Counted from the stretch's first letter, positions 1 to 11,963 are shown. The stretch is 64,000 nucleotides of DNA from Piezodorus guildinii (GCA_023052935.1 CM041292.1:84239669-84303668); one strand, 5' to 3'. The notes: generated by a model not told the origin, from the letters alone. Program-made: numbers and translations.

Positions 1-2
1 CG

Positions 3-1284
3 AGCAAAGTATACTCCAAAATCCTCGAAGGACGCCTTAGGAAAGCAGTGGAACCAACGTTAGGGGAAGACCAATATGGATTTAGAGGAAATAGAAGCAC
101 CCAGGAACTTATCTTCACTCTAAGACAAACTACGGAAAAGATCATTGAAAAGGATAAGGAAGTCTTCACCTGTTTTGTCGATCTCACAAAAGCCTTTGAT
201 AGGATAAGAAAGGAGGATATCATAAAGGCTCTAAGGGAGAAGAAGGTCAAACTGGGACTACAGAAGGGAATCCTAAGTCTTTTCAAAACACAAAGAAATG
301 TCGTGAGGACATGTAACCAGACATCAGAGGAATTTGTAACTTCCCAAGGTATCAGGCAGGGATGCAGCCTAAGTCCATTACTTTTTATTTTGACTCTAGA
401 TTCAGTCATGGACAAAGCCAAGTCGAAAATGAGACCTTACCACCTAGGATTTAGAAACCTTAGACCAACCAACCTTTGTATCCTCGCATTTGCCGACGAC
501 ATAATTGTCTTTGCAAACAATTGCAGAAACCTACAATTTAATTTACGCATCCTACAAGAAGAGTTGGGAATGATAAATATGGAAATAAATACAGGCAAAA
601 CCAAGATCATGAGGATAGGTAGAAAAAGCGAGCAGGGGGATCGAGTCGTAAGACTAAATAACACAAGGTTAGAGCAAGTGCGGGACTTTAAATATCTCGG
701 TGCTCACCTTAATGAACATGGCTGGATAGATGGCGAAATAAATCAAAGAATAATAGCCGCCAGCAGATGTTTTAGTTCCCTCAAGAAAGGATTCATCGGT
801 AAAAAAGAAGTGTCAAAAAACACTAAAACCATAGTATATAAAAATACTTTCTTACCGATTCTCTCATATTCAAGTGAATCTTGGACTCTAACCAAATAGC
901 ACAAGAGTCAGCTACAAGCGATGGAGATGAGATACCTAAGGAGAATGGAGGGGAAGACCAGAAGAGACCGAGTGAGAAATGTAACAATACGGTCAAACCT
1001 GGGACTTCAGCCTGCTCTGGATATTATTGAAGAGCACCAACTGAGATGGTTCGGCCATGTTTCAGAAAAACCGAGTAGCAAAGGCTGTATATGAGACAAG
1101 GGTGGAAGGTCTAAGACCAAGAGGAAGACCGAGGAAGACTTGGGAAGACGCGATTCAGGAAACCTTTGACAGAAGGGGTCTGGATTGGAGAAGGAGAAGA
1201 AGATTGGTTCATGAGAGAGATCAATGGATTAGGCTCTATAAAAAGGGTGCTCACACCGTTGGCGGTAGAAGAGTGGAAGATTAA
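3..1284 (+). pseudogene. Non-LTR retrotransposon reverse transcriptase, 3' part (RTE-like)
   Basis: Open frame from the left edge to a TAG at 897-899 encodes the RT palm and thumb. It has AFDR near 193-204, a GIRQGCSLSPLLF block near 346-390 and the catalytic FADD at 489-500. The same frame continues past the TAG to about 1055 with the RRDRVRN...RWFGHV tail typical of APE-type LINE C-termini. An extra A around 1064-1070 then shifts it to the frame of 1057-1284, which ends in an arginine-rich GRPRKTWEDAI block and a TAA. The element is cut by the window start, so the endonuclease half is not seen. With one nonsense codon and one frameshift it is a dead but fairly young copy. Placement in the RTE or a related clade is inference from motif style. 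Confidence 0.85.
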
Positions 1285-1302
1285 ATAAAAATAAAATAAC
1301 AA

Positions 1303-2109
1303 TTTATTTCATTTCTAAATTTGTTTAAAAATTCTTAAATTGATTAAATAACAGAGGTAAGTGAAATTCCTGTGTTGCGCGCACCAGATTTTTATAAAAT
1401 AGACAACTGTTTTTGTGTGTGTGTGGTAGGTCTAGCACCAAAACGAATAGTCATACGAAAATTAAATTTCATATTTTAGACGAAAATACGCCTTAGATGT
1501 TATAGCAACTTTTTCGTTAAAATTGGTTGAGCTGAAATGCCACTTTATACCATACATTTAGCACCTTTTTACGATTATCTCAAAAACGGCTCTAACGATT
1601 TTAATCAAACTCGCTATATCGATGAAAAATTTGATTGTCCCTAATATATATCTTTCATTCTGATTGAAATATTTTGGTAGGGTTTAAATGCCGATATTTT
1701 AAGTTTCCTTCTTCTAATGTACCTTTAATTATTTATTTTTTATAAATATATATATATTTTTTTTAGGATTGAGGAAAAACGAATAAATATATAAGTAGAA
1801 CGAATTTGATATACAACTAAACGAGAGCAAAAAAATGTTTATAAATTTTTTACGTTTTTGAACATAAAAACAATAACATAGATGTATAATATAGCGTTGG
1901 AAAGCTAAAGATTATAGAAAAAAATATTATCTTATATCCGAAATTTTAAAACTTAACGGACAGTGATGAAAAGCTTATGAAACTAACTGATTATTGTAGA
2001 TAATAATATAATAGATAATTTAATAAAACACATGTTTCAATTGAAACTCGATGTAAATAATTTTTAACAATTTCTTTTCATCTCGAACTGTATTCATAAA
2101 TTCTCTTTT
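1303..2109. other. AT-rich non-coding DNA with dispersed repeat E
   Basis: No coding potential seen. The segment 1325-1700 belongs to a dispersed family (called E here). Its marker is a TTCTTAAATTGATT...GGTAAGTGAAA block, followed by a CGCGCACCAGATTTT block and a GT-rich stretch. Related pieces lie at 2689-2790, 6575-6790 and, inverted, 52230-52350. The family is not identified. Confidence 0.5.
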
Positions 2110-2297
2110 TTTTTAATTTTTTTTTTAAACTTATTTATTGATATTTACAACTGTATTTTTATATACAACAAGTAAATGTGATGGACATAGTAAACTGACA
2201 TGAAATACATGTAGAGACCATAAGTAGCACTCTAAAAGTTTTTTAAACTAGAAGGTCTCGGGGTCATCTTATTTTCAGACGCCTCGGAGGATTCATA
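2110..2297 (-). repeat. Jockey-like LINE 3' end fragment
   Basis: Matches, in reverse orientation, the 3' UTR of the Jockey-like copies at 19108-20107 and 38134-39158. It shows the T-rich start (poly-A tail on the minus strand), ACAACTGTAT, AAGTAAATGTG, AGAAGGTCTCGGGGTCATC and TTTTCAGACGCCTCGGAGG. Similarity stops exactly where the MITE at 2298 begins. Confidence 0.75.
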
Positions 2298-2688
2298 AAT
2301 TGAGACGTTGATTTCCAAAAGGTACTAAAGGACATTTTTTACGAAATTGATTTTTTTACATATTTGTATTCTCATCATTTAGTTTTATCTAAATTTTCTA
2401 TTTGATTTTATCTAATGAACTCTCGAGTCCTTAAAAAACGCGATTTTGAAATGCAGTCATTTTTTAAAAGTACTAAATACGCAATAATTTTTGTTCCAAA
2501 TCATTCTAAAAAAATTATTTCATAACTTTAATATAATTTTATTATTATAGTAAAAATATAATTCTAAATTTTAATGCAAAAAAGTCCCAAATTAGCTAGT
2601 TTAATAATATAGTAATGAGAGATTTTCGCGCATCCAGTAAAATTTCCTAGAATGGATATAGTACGTTTTGGAAATCAACGCCTCAATT
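2298..2688. mobile_element. MITE family A, copy 1 (391 bp)
   Basis: Both ends carry the same inverted sequence: AATTGAGACGTTGATTTCC on the left and GGAAATCAACGCCTCAATT on the right. Beyond this core the inverted similarity extends to a TACTA / TAGTA block. A second copy of almost equal length lies at 20859-21250, and the interiors match as well, for instance AAATTTCCTAGAATGGATAT near the right end. No open reading frame is present, so it is a non-autonomous DNA transposon. TA on the left flank suggests a Tc1/mariner-type target, but the right flank reads CT, so the target duplication is not clean here. Confidence 0.85.
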
Positions 2689-3454
2689 CTGAAATTAATT
2701 TTTAACAACGGCGGTAAGTGAGAGCCATGTGTTGCGCGCACCAGATTTTAGAAAATATGAAAATTGCTTTTTACTATATTTTTTTTTTAGTTTATCGCGG
2801 AGTCTAGATCCTAAAGCTCTGTACATATTTTATTCCATTATCAAAAATAACTAAATAATAGACGTATATATGTGTATTGGTAAAATTTCAATTTTCTTTT
2901 TCTTTTCGGAATCTCTTTCTCAAAATTTTATACAATTGTGTGTCTACCATCAATAAAACTGGGGTTGGTCAATTGTGTAGAAGTGGCAGAACACCCTTAA
3001 AGGAGGGTTTTGAGTTACACGAACCTGTTCTACTCACTCCCTTAACCAGCCCCTAAGTAACGGTTTCTTGCTAGAACTCATTCACTATAAATATGACACC
3101 AAGTTTTGTATTCTATTCTCAGTACTCATATCACTGGTGTAGGTTCTTGTATCTTCTCCATCACTGTAAATATACCAAATGATAACGGGATACTTGTGTT
3201 TTCGCGCACTCCTTCTAAACTATATGATAGATTGTGATGTTTTTCATCATCATTTAGGACATTTTTTCCTGAGGGTTTATAAGTAAAATACATTTCAATA
3301 AACTTTTTCTTTTAGAAAAAGTTTTTTTTTAAGTTTTCCTTTTTTCAGTTTTTCTTTTAGAAAATAAAATTAAATGTTATTAATTATTTCTACTTTAATG
3401 GTTATTTTATTAATCAAATAATAAAAAAATCGGATATTTCACTTTGAACTTTTT
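2689..3454. other. Non-coding, with repeat E fragment
   Basis: 2689-2790 is a copy of repeat E (GGTAAGTGAGAG then TTGCGCGCACCAGATTTT). The rest is AT-rich DNA with no gene or RNA seen. Confidence 0.45.
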
Positions 3455-3535
3455 CTTTTTTTTTAATTTATTATAGATATATTTACAACTGTATTAACAC
3501 AAAAAATACATCAAGTAAATGTGAACAGCCCTTTG
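3455..3535 (-). repeat. Jockey-like LINE 3' tail fragment
   Basis: A short reversed copy of the Jockey 3' UTR: T-run, ATATTTACAACTGTATTAA, then AATACATCAAGTAAATGTG, the same order as at 7505 and 38134. Only the tail is recognisable. Confidence 0.6.
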
Positions 3536-4978
3536 AACTAAATTTATCTTTCAATATTTCATTCAAAAAATAACAAAATAATTAACCAAATAAAATAATA
3601 AATAAATAAAAATGGGAACCGCTGTTTTATTCTGTTTGTTTGCTGTTGTTTTTTTTGTACAAAAAAAAAAAAAAAAAAAAAAAAAACCTATAAAAATACA
3701 ACTCATTAAGGGGCTTCTGTGCTTATAGAAATTCGTACTGTTTCACGGCCAACGACTTGCTATTTTATATTTCAAATGAACTTTTTAAATTACATTTTAC
3801 AATTTAAATTAAGTTTCCATAGGAATCTTATTTAGTTAGTTTATAAAGGAATCTTATTTAACAACAATATTAGTTTATAGATTTATAACAACTTATCATT
3901 TATGTTAAAAACTTTTTTTATTGCATATATGCATATCGATAACTTTCTACAAATCTTGCGCTTCCCAACGGTGTATTATACGTCTATATTACTTTCAAAA
4001 ATAATATTTTTATGACTTGGTTAAAGAAATATAATTTTCCCATTTTAAAGAAGAGCTTAATTGTAATTTATTTTGCTTTTAAACCTTCAGAAAATAATGC
4101 CATAAATTATAGTGAAAATCGTATCCAAATCCGTCCAGAGGTTTAGAAATAGTTAGTGGATACCAAGAAACATGGTATCATTATATATATATATATATAT
4201 ATATATATAATCAATAAACTTCTAACTAATAACCGAAGTTCAATAAATACTTTTAATAGCATGGAACCGCTATAAGGCAGGGATAGGCGTGAGGCAGTAG
4301 GAGGGGATGGGCAGAGAGCCACTGTTGCTGCAGACTCCAGAGGCCGTAGCATCGCCCCTTGCACAACACTTCCGGATGACACCCTCCCCGATATAGCGTT
4401 TTACAGTGGAGATATTGGCTACCTTCTTATTCTTCTTATCTTTATATGATAGTCCAAGCAACTTTTCATTGAGACGCATCCCGAAAATTAGAGGTCTTCA
4501 ACTATCCTAAGGTATCCATTTCTAATGTTTTTTAAAAGATCATTGAGTTTACAGTTTAATCTTTACTTAATTATTAATAGTGCATGAGTATGACGTATCC
4601 GATAAAGAAATACATAATTATGTGCTTTTCCTTCGCTTGAAAATTAAGCTTACAACTAATAATGCACCTGTATTCACAGCAACTTCATAACTTACGCTCT
4701 AACGTCATGACACGTCTGCGGTGAGTCAAATTGTTATACTTCATTCGAAAGGAAGTGTAGTAATAAGTTTTTTTGATCAATGCTTAAACATTGAAAAGAT
4801 AAGAATTTTTTATCATAAGAAATACTAATCCAACATGACCGAACCATATCAATAATAAAATAAACCAGAACAATTTTCTTTTAAAAACATTAAAGTTTAA
4901 ACTAAAATAATTAACAAATTAAAAATAATAAAGTGGAAAAAAAATGTTTTTCAATAACACTCTATATTAATAACTCTA
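3536..4978. other. Non-coding; poly(A), (TA)n and a GC-richer patch
   Basis: Contains A26 at 3661-3686 and a (TA)n tract at about 4181-4210. A locally GC-richer patch at 4260-4480 is open on the minus strand for about 70 codons, but I recognise no domain. Nothing here supports a gene call. Confidence 0.4.
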
Positions 4979-5223
4979 TGCTCAGATCTTAAAATGGTAC
5001 AAGTCACTTTTTTCTAGGATAGAATTTTTAATTAATTACCGGAGTTTCATTCGTTTACATTTAGAAGGTAGAATATTGTCATTAATCTTTCAGTTTATGA
5101 GTGAACAACTCTACCTTGAACAGATAAACGAACCATCTTCTAAGTATAAACGAGTGAACATTTCAGAATGTGAAAAACTCTACTATCCTGAAAAACTGGC
5201 TTATAGCATTTTGTCATCTGAGC
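4979..5223. mobile_element. MITE or foldback family B, copy 1 (245 bp)
   Basis: Ends are imperfect inverted repeats: TGCTCAGAT...AAAATGGTACAAG on the left against AGCATTTTGTCATCTGAGCA on the right. A sub-terminal pair, ATTCGTTTACATTTAG and ATAAACGAGTGAAC, forms a second inverted match. A homologous copy with the same ends and interior (AACAACTCTACCTTG) is at 54778-55002. No coding capacity. Confidence 0.7.
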
Positions 5224-7047
5224 ACAGAACTAATCCCATTCACTCCTTTTTTGTTATAATGTTACACATTTTTCAAAAAAAAAAATCAGCCTCTTATATT
5301 TAGTGACTAATCCGAATCGAAATTTGAGGTCTTAATTTTCCAGATGTAGAACCCGAATAACGAATTTAAAAAAATCTGTCTGTTAACCGTTCAAATTATT
5401 GTATACAATTTGATAAGCATTCCAAAGACAATTAAATTCCCTGCAAAAAAAAAATCATTTAAATCGGTACGGTAATAGCTGAGATATAGAGTTTTTTTAA
5501 CTTATTAAGCTACATTCCTTCGATATGAATTCATAATGTTGCTGATTAATTTATCGCTATACATATAAGTGAATTACATAAACGACCATATAAATTGTTA
5601 TACTCTTTTATAATTATTTGGAAATAATAAACCGTTATGTGATAATTTTTAGCTTTTCAAAAATATTTATCATACCATAATAAAATATGTTTCATTTATC
5701 CTGGTATGTATGGGACTTTCAAAAACATGACTGGTATTCTAAAGTCTCACAATTGTAAACGAAAGAAATCTTTAAAAACGAAAATATTTTTTTTGTTTTT
5801 GTTTGTGTGTCATTGAAAAGAATTTCATATCGATCACACAATTTTTTAGTAAATGAAGTAGATTTTACAGAAATTTTCATGACTTTAAACAGTGACCCCT
5901 TAAAATTGTCCCTTTGTGTTAGGGAACGACAAGGATTAAAGTTGGAAATCAAGCGATAACTGTGCTTTAAATAGATTTGGTTTAACGAATACCGAATCTG
6001 CCTCTTAATTCTTTTTTTTGCAACCTTATCATATGGTGGCCTCAAAGACCTTATCTCAAAAACTATCACGACAGCGGATCAGGCACTGTCTTCGGCGTTA
6101 GTTGGAAGCCAACTTTCACAGTGACCTGAATATTTGTTCTAAAGTTACTTAGACCAATAAGCTTAGACTACGGGAAACTAATTATTTCAGGTGGAGAAGA
6201 GTTAAACTTTTCTTCTGTAAAAACGTAATTTTATAATATACATAGAATGTTTCGTGTTTATCAAATGTATTTCTTTGAGCTCTGAAGATATGTTAAATGT
6301 TAAAATATACAATCTTAAAGTGTTATATTGTTTCTGAAATAATTTTAAGCCAACTGTAAAACAAATCATGAAATAAACGAAAACGGTAAATCCTACTGGA
6401 GTTGCTGTTTTACTCGACTCACACTAGAGTTCAGTCGCAAAAAGGTTAATAAATAAATGTATGATTGAAATGTTTTAAAGTTTTATAATTTTTACCTTCA
6501 CTTACTTATATATGAAAAAAAAATAGTAAGGGAAAGTTTTGCGATCTTGATAATTTTTCCCCAAATCCCACAAAAAAGTCTGCGTGTCCGTGTGTATTTA
6601 TGTGGTAAGTCTATTGCAAAAACCATGAAGTAGTATGAAACTGAAAATTCATGTTTAAGTGGGTATATGCCAATTTTTTCCATTAAAATCGGCCAAGCAA
6701 AATAACCACTTTAAAATTCTTAAATTGATTTTAGCAAAGGAGTTTAGTGAAAGTCGTTTAACAATTTAATTTTTCATTATAAGAAATATACTTTAAATCA
6801 ATCGTTTTTCAATCACTGTTTGTATTATTTCTGAACCACTTTTATAATAAATAAAAAAAATAATTTAACATATTAATATCCTCTAAAACTGAAAGGTTAG
6901 AAAGACTTGGAGAGTATGTTTACAATCGGCACTAGATACTTTAGTGGGGTAATATTTATTTTGTTTGCCGTTGCGAAAGAAAAGTCAAATCCCGCAATCC
7001 GGAACCACTTCCAATTCGAGTTTAATGGGGTGTTACCCCAACCCGCT
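5224..7047. other. Non-coding DNA with dispersed repeats F and E
   Basis: 5560-5690 is a copy of dispersed repeat F (block ATTTGGAAATAATAAACC), also at 24085-24240 and, inverted, 28860-28980. 6575-6790 resembles repeat E. Reading frames in this segment show no known motif. Confidence 0.4.
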
Positions 7048-7364
7048 CGCAGCTTGATATTTGTTTCCAGTGGCGCGACAGAGCGTGTAGGCCCTGGATC
7101 TCGCGGTGTAAACTCTTGCGAGTTTACACTCACGTTTCATGATGCAATTTTTAGTGTAGGGTTATCACTCCCTACGACTAATTTTGTGAGTGGCCACCCT
7201 TTGGATGACGGGTCTCACATACCCGGAGGAGAGGTTGTGAGTGAATCCACATTTTTTTACATCCTTATAAAAACCCCGCCGGGACTGGGATTCGAACTCA
7301 GAACATGTAGCATGAGAGACAAGCGCGCTAGCCACTCAGCCACGGACTCCCCCGCATCTTGATA
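7048..7364 (-). mobile_element. tRNA-derived SINE family A, copy 1
   Basis: Body 7060-7352 (293 bp) on the minus strand. The head, at the right end, has an A box TGGCTGAGTGGCTAG (7328-7342) and a B box GAGTTCGAATCCC (7287-7299), the internal RNA polymerase III promoter of a tRNA-like gene. The body includes a perfect GTGTAAACTC / GAGTTTACAC hairpin near 7110-7132. Imperfect flanking duplications CGCAGCTTGATA (7048-7059) and CGCATCTTGATA (7353-7364) mark insertion. A copy of nearly equal length is at 37730-38023. It is not a functional tRNA gene because no tRNA body follows the B box. Which tRNA it came from is not resolved. Confidence 0.85.
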
Positions 7365-7504
7365 CTTAGCTTTATTAAATGTGATGTATATATTAGTTCA
7401 CAACACATATGAATATGAAGTCCATTACGTCACTATAATCATAATATTTTAACTTTTTTATGTCCTTGTAAATTATATACCTAAAATATTTATTACTTAA
7501 GATT

Positions 7505-7925
7505 AAAAAAAAAATAAATGTATTTATTGATATTTACAACTGTATAATAAAATACATCTAATAAATGTAATACAAGATTATACTGTCATGATTCACATGT
7601 TGGTATACTAACCATTGGCAGATCTCCAAAAACTATGCTTAACCAGAAGATTAACACACTAAGAACCTAGTGGATTAGAGTGGGAATGGATTCTATCATA
7701 AAAGGAATGGTATGGCAATGTCGGCAATGTTAGGGCAATGTCAGCAATAAATGGAACATTTATGGATGAGTTGATTCGTGACAAAATAACAACGTTAACG
7801 ATTTTTCGAAGGATTTTAGATTGTAAGGTTTGGAGCGGGAAGAATTTAATGGTTTAGTAGAGCCCCAAAGCTCTACTCCATAAGTCCATATAGGCCTTAT
7901 GATAGTCATATAACTTAAGATGAAT
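7505..7925 (-). pseudogene. Jockey-like LINE, truncated 3' end
   Basis: On the minus strand it reads from the C-terminal RT region through the 3' UTR. The block CCATATAGGCCTTATGATAG encodes the TIIRPIW motif seen intact at 19660-19680, and GTAGAGCCCCAAAGCTC encodes the ELWGST motif. The 3' UTR ends in the usual ACAACTGTATAATAAAATAC followed by an A-rich tail. Several indels destroy the frame. Confidence 0.75.
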
Positions 7926-10400
7926 TATGAATATTTCAGTTTTTCTTTTCATAAATTTTTACAAATGCAAAATGAGATAGGATAGAAATTTAATTAAATC
8001 ATTTCGCTTTTTTATTTATATTAATTTATGATTACTCAATGTTGTCACACCACACTAATAGATAAGGTTCATTGTTTTCTTCGAATAGCTAAGTTACTCA
8101 TCCTTAAACGATAGAACTATAATTAAGCTACTACTGATTACAAGTCTAACCATTGTAATCTAATTGCAGCTTTATAAAAATAAAATAAGATCTCAGAATT
8201 CTTGTAATTAGCTCTGCATTTTTTTATGAGTAACAATTCATAGAACTAATGGCAATTCGATTTATTTATTTTTTTATTCTTTCATTTGGAGTGAAAAATT
8301 ATGAAATTTATACAGTTTATACCTTAAAAGGAAAAAATAATTAAGCGTGAGAATAACTTCTGATTTTCGTTGTTAAAGAGTACCAAAGGTTTCAGTTGAT
8401 GTGAATTTTTGTAACCATTTTCTTGGTTACTTGGGCGATGTCTTGTAAGGACCATAATTATATAAAGCACTCTCATTAACATTCTAGGTTTTGTTTCTTT
8501 CATAAATACACAAAATTTCAGGATTTAATATTTTTGAAAAAAAACGTTATTTCAACAGTGAATAGAATATAATAAATCCGGAACCAGCATAGTCTAAATG
8601 ACCAAAGTTACATCACTTAAACTCATCTTGTAGATGAGTTATCTGTATTAGTTGGATAATTTTTTCCTCTCTCCATTTTCAGAAATATCCGTGTAAACAT
8701 CGCAAAAAAATAATTTTTGCCAATTTGAAAATTCATAACAAAAAATGATTATGTTCTAAGATCGAAATTTTCACAGCAAGTAGGACTATGACTAAGCTAT
8801 GTATGAATAAGCAACGGACTTATTCGGGAAAAACTGCAAAAAAATATTTTTTAGCGGTTTTTTCAAGATAGCGGAAAACGCATAAGGTATGAAAGTATGA
8901 AAATTTGGGCTCTTAAAATGAGGAATGCATACAATCATACCAAACAATTAAAATCCCCCAACTTTTTCCTACAAAATTCTATCTCTACTGGGCTAAAATA
9001 ATGGTTTCGGATCTGTGCGATTTTATATATTCGAAAAAGATCCCTTCCTAACTAAACCCGCTTCTCTCTCCATATAAACTGATCAGTGCCCATAATATCC
9101 AGTAATGTTTCATTATATCCCTTAAGAGTAAGTTTTTTTTAGTTTTTTTATTTATTTTTTTTTATTATTTTTAATTCATTGAAGGAACCTTTATCCTTTA
9201 TTCAGAGTTGCACAATCCACTTTATTCTGATTTAGTTTAACGAAGGGAATTACCAATGATGACTCTTAAATCAATTTATCATTTAATATCCATATGTGCT
9301 AAGGTCTTCACAAAACGACGTTCAAAACAAAGTCGAATGAGGTATCAATACGAAGAATAATGTGCCATCAAAATTAATATAATTCAGATTCATAACATTT
9401 TATAAGTTGAGATCCACAACAGAATAATTCTACTATTATTCAAAATGTTTTCCGACCAGCTTCTGAGTGCTAAGAACTATCGTAAAGTATTTTTTAAACA
9501 TAATTTACGTGTGCTTTAACCCCTAGACCATGATAGATAGATTCTATTTATTCTGAATTGAAAAGTCAGTGCATGTCATGAACACCGTAAAAAATGACCT
9601 GCTGTAAAAATAATTAATCTGATGAAGGCTTATTCGAAGCACTGCAACATGTACATAACAAAAGGGAGAAGAGAAAGGCTTACAACTCTTGCATGAATCG
9701 CCCACCCTCACGCCCTGGCTCGATCAAATCTTCGCATAACCTCAAAAGGTGAGATGGCGTAGAACAAAAACAAAAATGGCTACTATCACTGAAACGTGTG
9801 AAATATTATATTAGTCTCTTTGGCTTAACTACGTTGATAATTAAAATGTTCCACACTCCCTCAGGATCCAACACTACCTGGAACAAGTCTCAAATTTTCT
9901 ACAGTTATTTGTGATTTTATAATTACATTAAATTAATGTAAACCTGACTTTCCAGATTAACTAAGATGTGTTGAAAGGGTTAATTGTAAAAAGCGATATT
10001 TTTCTTAAGAATAAATTATTAAGTTATAACATTCTTATTTATTGATTAAAAATAAGTGACGTGCTTTTTACGACGATTTCTCTTTTTGCCTTGTTTTCTC
10101 TCTTTACTCCGGTCCAAGCCCAACCTAAGAGCAGTGCTCATGCAGTGCGGGTACCGTCTGTCACAATGAAGGCGTTGCGTTTTCAATGGTATATCAATGT
10201 AAAACAAATATTTTGAATTTTTATCTTTCTTCTATCTTTAAAAACTCTAGAGTAATTATATTTTTTTTTTATTTAAGTTACAGTAGCAAGTTTATTTTTT
10301 AATAATATGAAGTTGCTCAATTCTTACAGCATTAAAATAATTATACAAGCATTATGAGTTTTATTCAATATTAAGTAATTGATCGTTGGATTTATATGAA
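7926..10400. other. Non-coding AT-rich DNA
   Basis: I see no exon-like frame, RNA gene or element with boundaries. Short stretches (for example 8940-9000, TTTTTCCTACAAAATTCTAT) resemble the dispersed block also found near 10980, 12970 and 29035, so parts are probably decayed repeats. Confidence 0.4.
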
Positions 10401-10629
10401 GGAATGAGATGGTTCGGATGACATTCAACAATGATTAGGCAATAGTATATCAATTTAATTATCCAACCTACGTTTCGACCAACGTAGCGGGTCTTCATCA
10501 GAGTTTATGGGTATAAGAAAAGAAGCAAATTACCTATACTTTGCTCGTTAACCAATGAGGAAACTTTAGATGATTGCTTTTACACTATGCTCTAAACATT
10601 TTCTACCACCTCCCGAACCATCTCATTCC
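10401..10629. mobile_element. MITE family C with hammerhead-like hairpin
   Basis: Terminal inverted repeats of 17 exact bases, GGAATGAGATGGTTCGG at 10401-10417 and its complement at 10613-10629, enclose 229 bp without a reading frame. On the minus strand 10501-10470 reads CTGATGA, A, GACC, a 9-nt loop, GGTC, GAAACGT. That is a hairpin framed by hammerhead-core-like sequences. Related termini (GAGATGGTTCGGGTGG) occur at 34472 and, inverted, at about 50790-50824. Confidence 0.75.
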
Positions 10630-11129
10630 ATTTTGAGTTTACATTTACCGTTTCTAGTAAAAGATTAAATAGATGAAAGTATCATTTATTATTATGAAGT
10701 GCAATTATACATTTTTAAACAAATTCATCAAAATTATAATATTTAGTTTTGATATGGCATACGGATCTCATGGATGAAGGTAATTTTAAAAGAATGATTT
10801 TTAAATCAATTTCGTTTACATTATTCTGGCTTATTCTTTTTTTTTTTTTTCTTTCTGTTTCTACTGGATACGATTTTCCAATATTACGAAAAATACCCTG
10901 CGAACTATTACAAAATGGTTTATTATAAAACGCTATTTATATAATTATATAAATAATATATATATATTATATATATCTCTGCTATTTGAATAATTCTTTT
11001 TTCCTTTCCTAGGAAATTTAATTCCCTTTCTAATAACTATATTAGGGTACACCTGTTTATACGCAATCAACTTATATGAAATAATATTATATTTTATATA
11101 TACAATATAGGAATATATATATTGCCAGA
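10630..11129. other. Non-coding, repeat fragments
   Basis: 10980-11045 resembles blocks at 12970 and 29035 (a TTTGAATAATTCTTTTTTCC-like segment leading to AAATTTAATTCCC). No gene seen. Confidence 0.35.
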
Positions 11130-11302
11130 GGTCTAAGGTTTAGAATGCTCGGCTATCGTGAGGGGTTCTTCAACTTGAAATACCTCAAAGGTAGTGTAAG
11201 TTTGGATAAGGCCTGTACTGTTGCAATAATTCGTTTTCGCAACATTGTTTTTCTTTGTAACTTGAGTGTTAAACAATAAAGGAGATAAGAAAAAAGAAAT
11301 AA
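11130..11302 (+). repeat. LINE 3' tail, first of two tandem copies
   Basis: AACTTGAAATACCTCAAAGG ... GCCTGTACTGTTGCA ... CAATAAAGGAGATAAGAAAA. The same tail recurs at 11846-11963. AATAAA followed by an A-rich run is a LINE poly(A) end. It is only the 3' tail of a copy. Confidence 0.6.
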
Positions 11303-11963
11303 TATTAGTTAATTCCCTATAAACAGCTATATAAACAGGTGTACCTGTTGGCGTCGCCGCAGCTCTCTTTACGTCTCAAACTTCAGATTTACAAGGCCTA
11401 TCCTGCTATATAATGCATCACTGTTACGCCATCTTTATAAAACGACTCTTCAGAGGCTGCAGATCTACCAGAACTCCATCCTCCGGCGGATCGTCCATGG
11501 CACTTCGCTCCAAAGGTCATGAAATAGCAACATCCACGAGGAGCTCCAGCTTCCCCCAGAAGGCTCTCAGGCGAGTATATAGGCCGGAGGCACATCAAGT
11601 TCTTTGATGGGCTGAAGACCTGTGCCAAACATCTCTTCGGAGACATTGCACCACCACCCAGGCCTGGGAGATGGCAAAGCACTGTCCCTTTGGTCGACGT
11701 TCTCGCTAAGGAAATGTGTCTGGCCTCTGTAGTCTGAATCCATTATATTTTCAAAACCCTGGAATATGGTTTCTCCTAATGCAGTAAATTTGAGACGAAA
11801 GCCTGCAGTTGGAACTACCACATACTGTGGACCTAGGAATGTTCAACTTGAAATACCTCAAAGGTAGTGTAAGTTCTGAAAGGCCTGTACTGTTGCACTA
11901 TTTATTTTTTGCAATATTGTTTTCTTTGTTACGTGAACAATAAAGGAGATAAGAAAAAAAATT
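11303..11963 (+). pseudogene. Non-LTR retrotransposon C-terminal fragment with 3' tail
   Basis: From about 11370 the plus strand encodes a degraded RT C-terminus with LQRLQIYQNSILRRIVHGT (about 11449-11505), followed by NIHEELQLP. This is the post-RT block of Jockey-type elements. It is interrupted by stops and frame changes, then ends in the tail also present at 11130-11302. The frames on the opposite strand are shadows. Confidence 0.6.

Noticed and set aside
4143..4479. Minus-strand genes of 69-79 codons in the GC-richer patch
   Set aside because: No domain, no splice context, and one frame runs into a (TA)n tract.
7287..7342. tRNA gene
   Set aside because: A and B boxes are present but there is no complete cloverleaf, and the same unit with a 290-bp body recurs at 37730-38023. 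It is a SINE head.
6907..7362. 151-codon plus-strand ORF as a gene
   Set aside because: It runs through the SINE in the wrong orientation and shows no domain. Open by chance.
11398..11821. Minus-strand ORFs of 84-94 codons
   Set aside because: They oppose a plus-strand LINE C-terminus that explains the open stretch.
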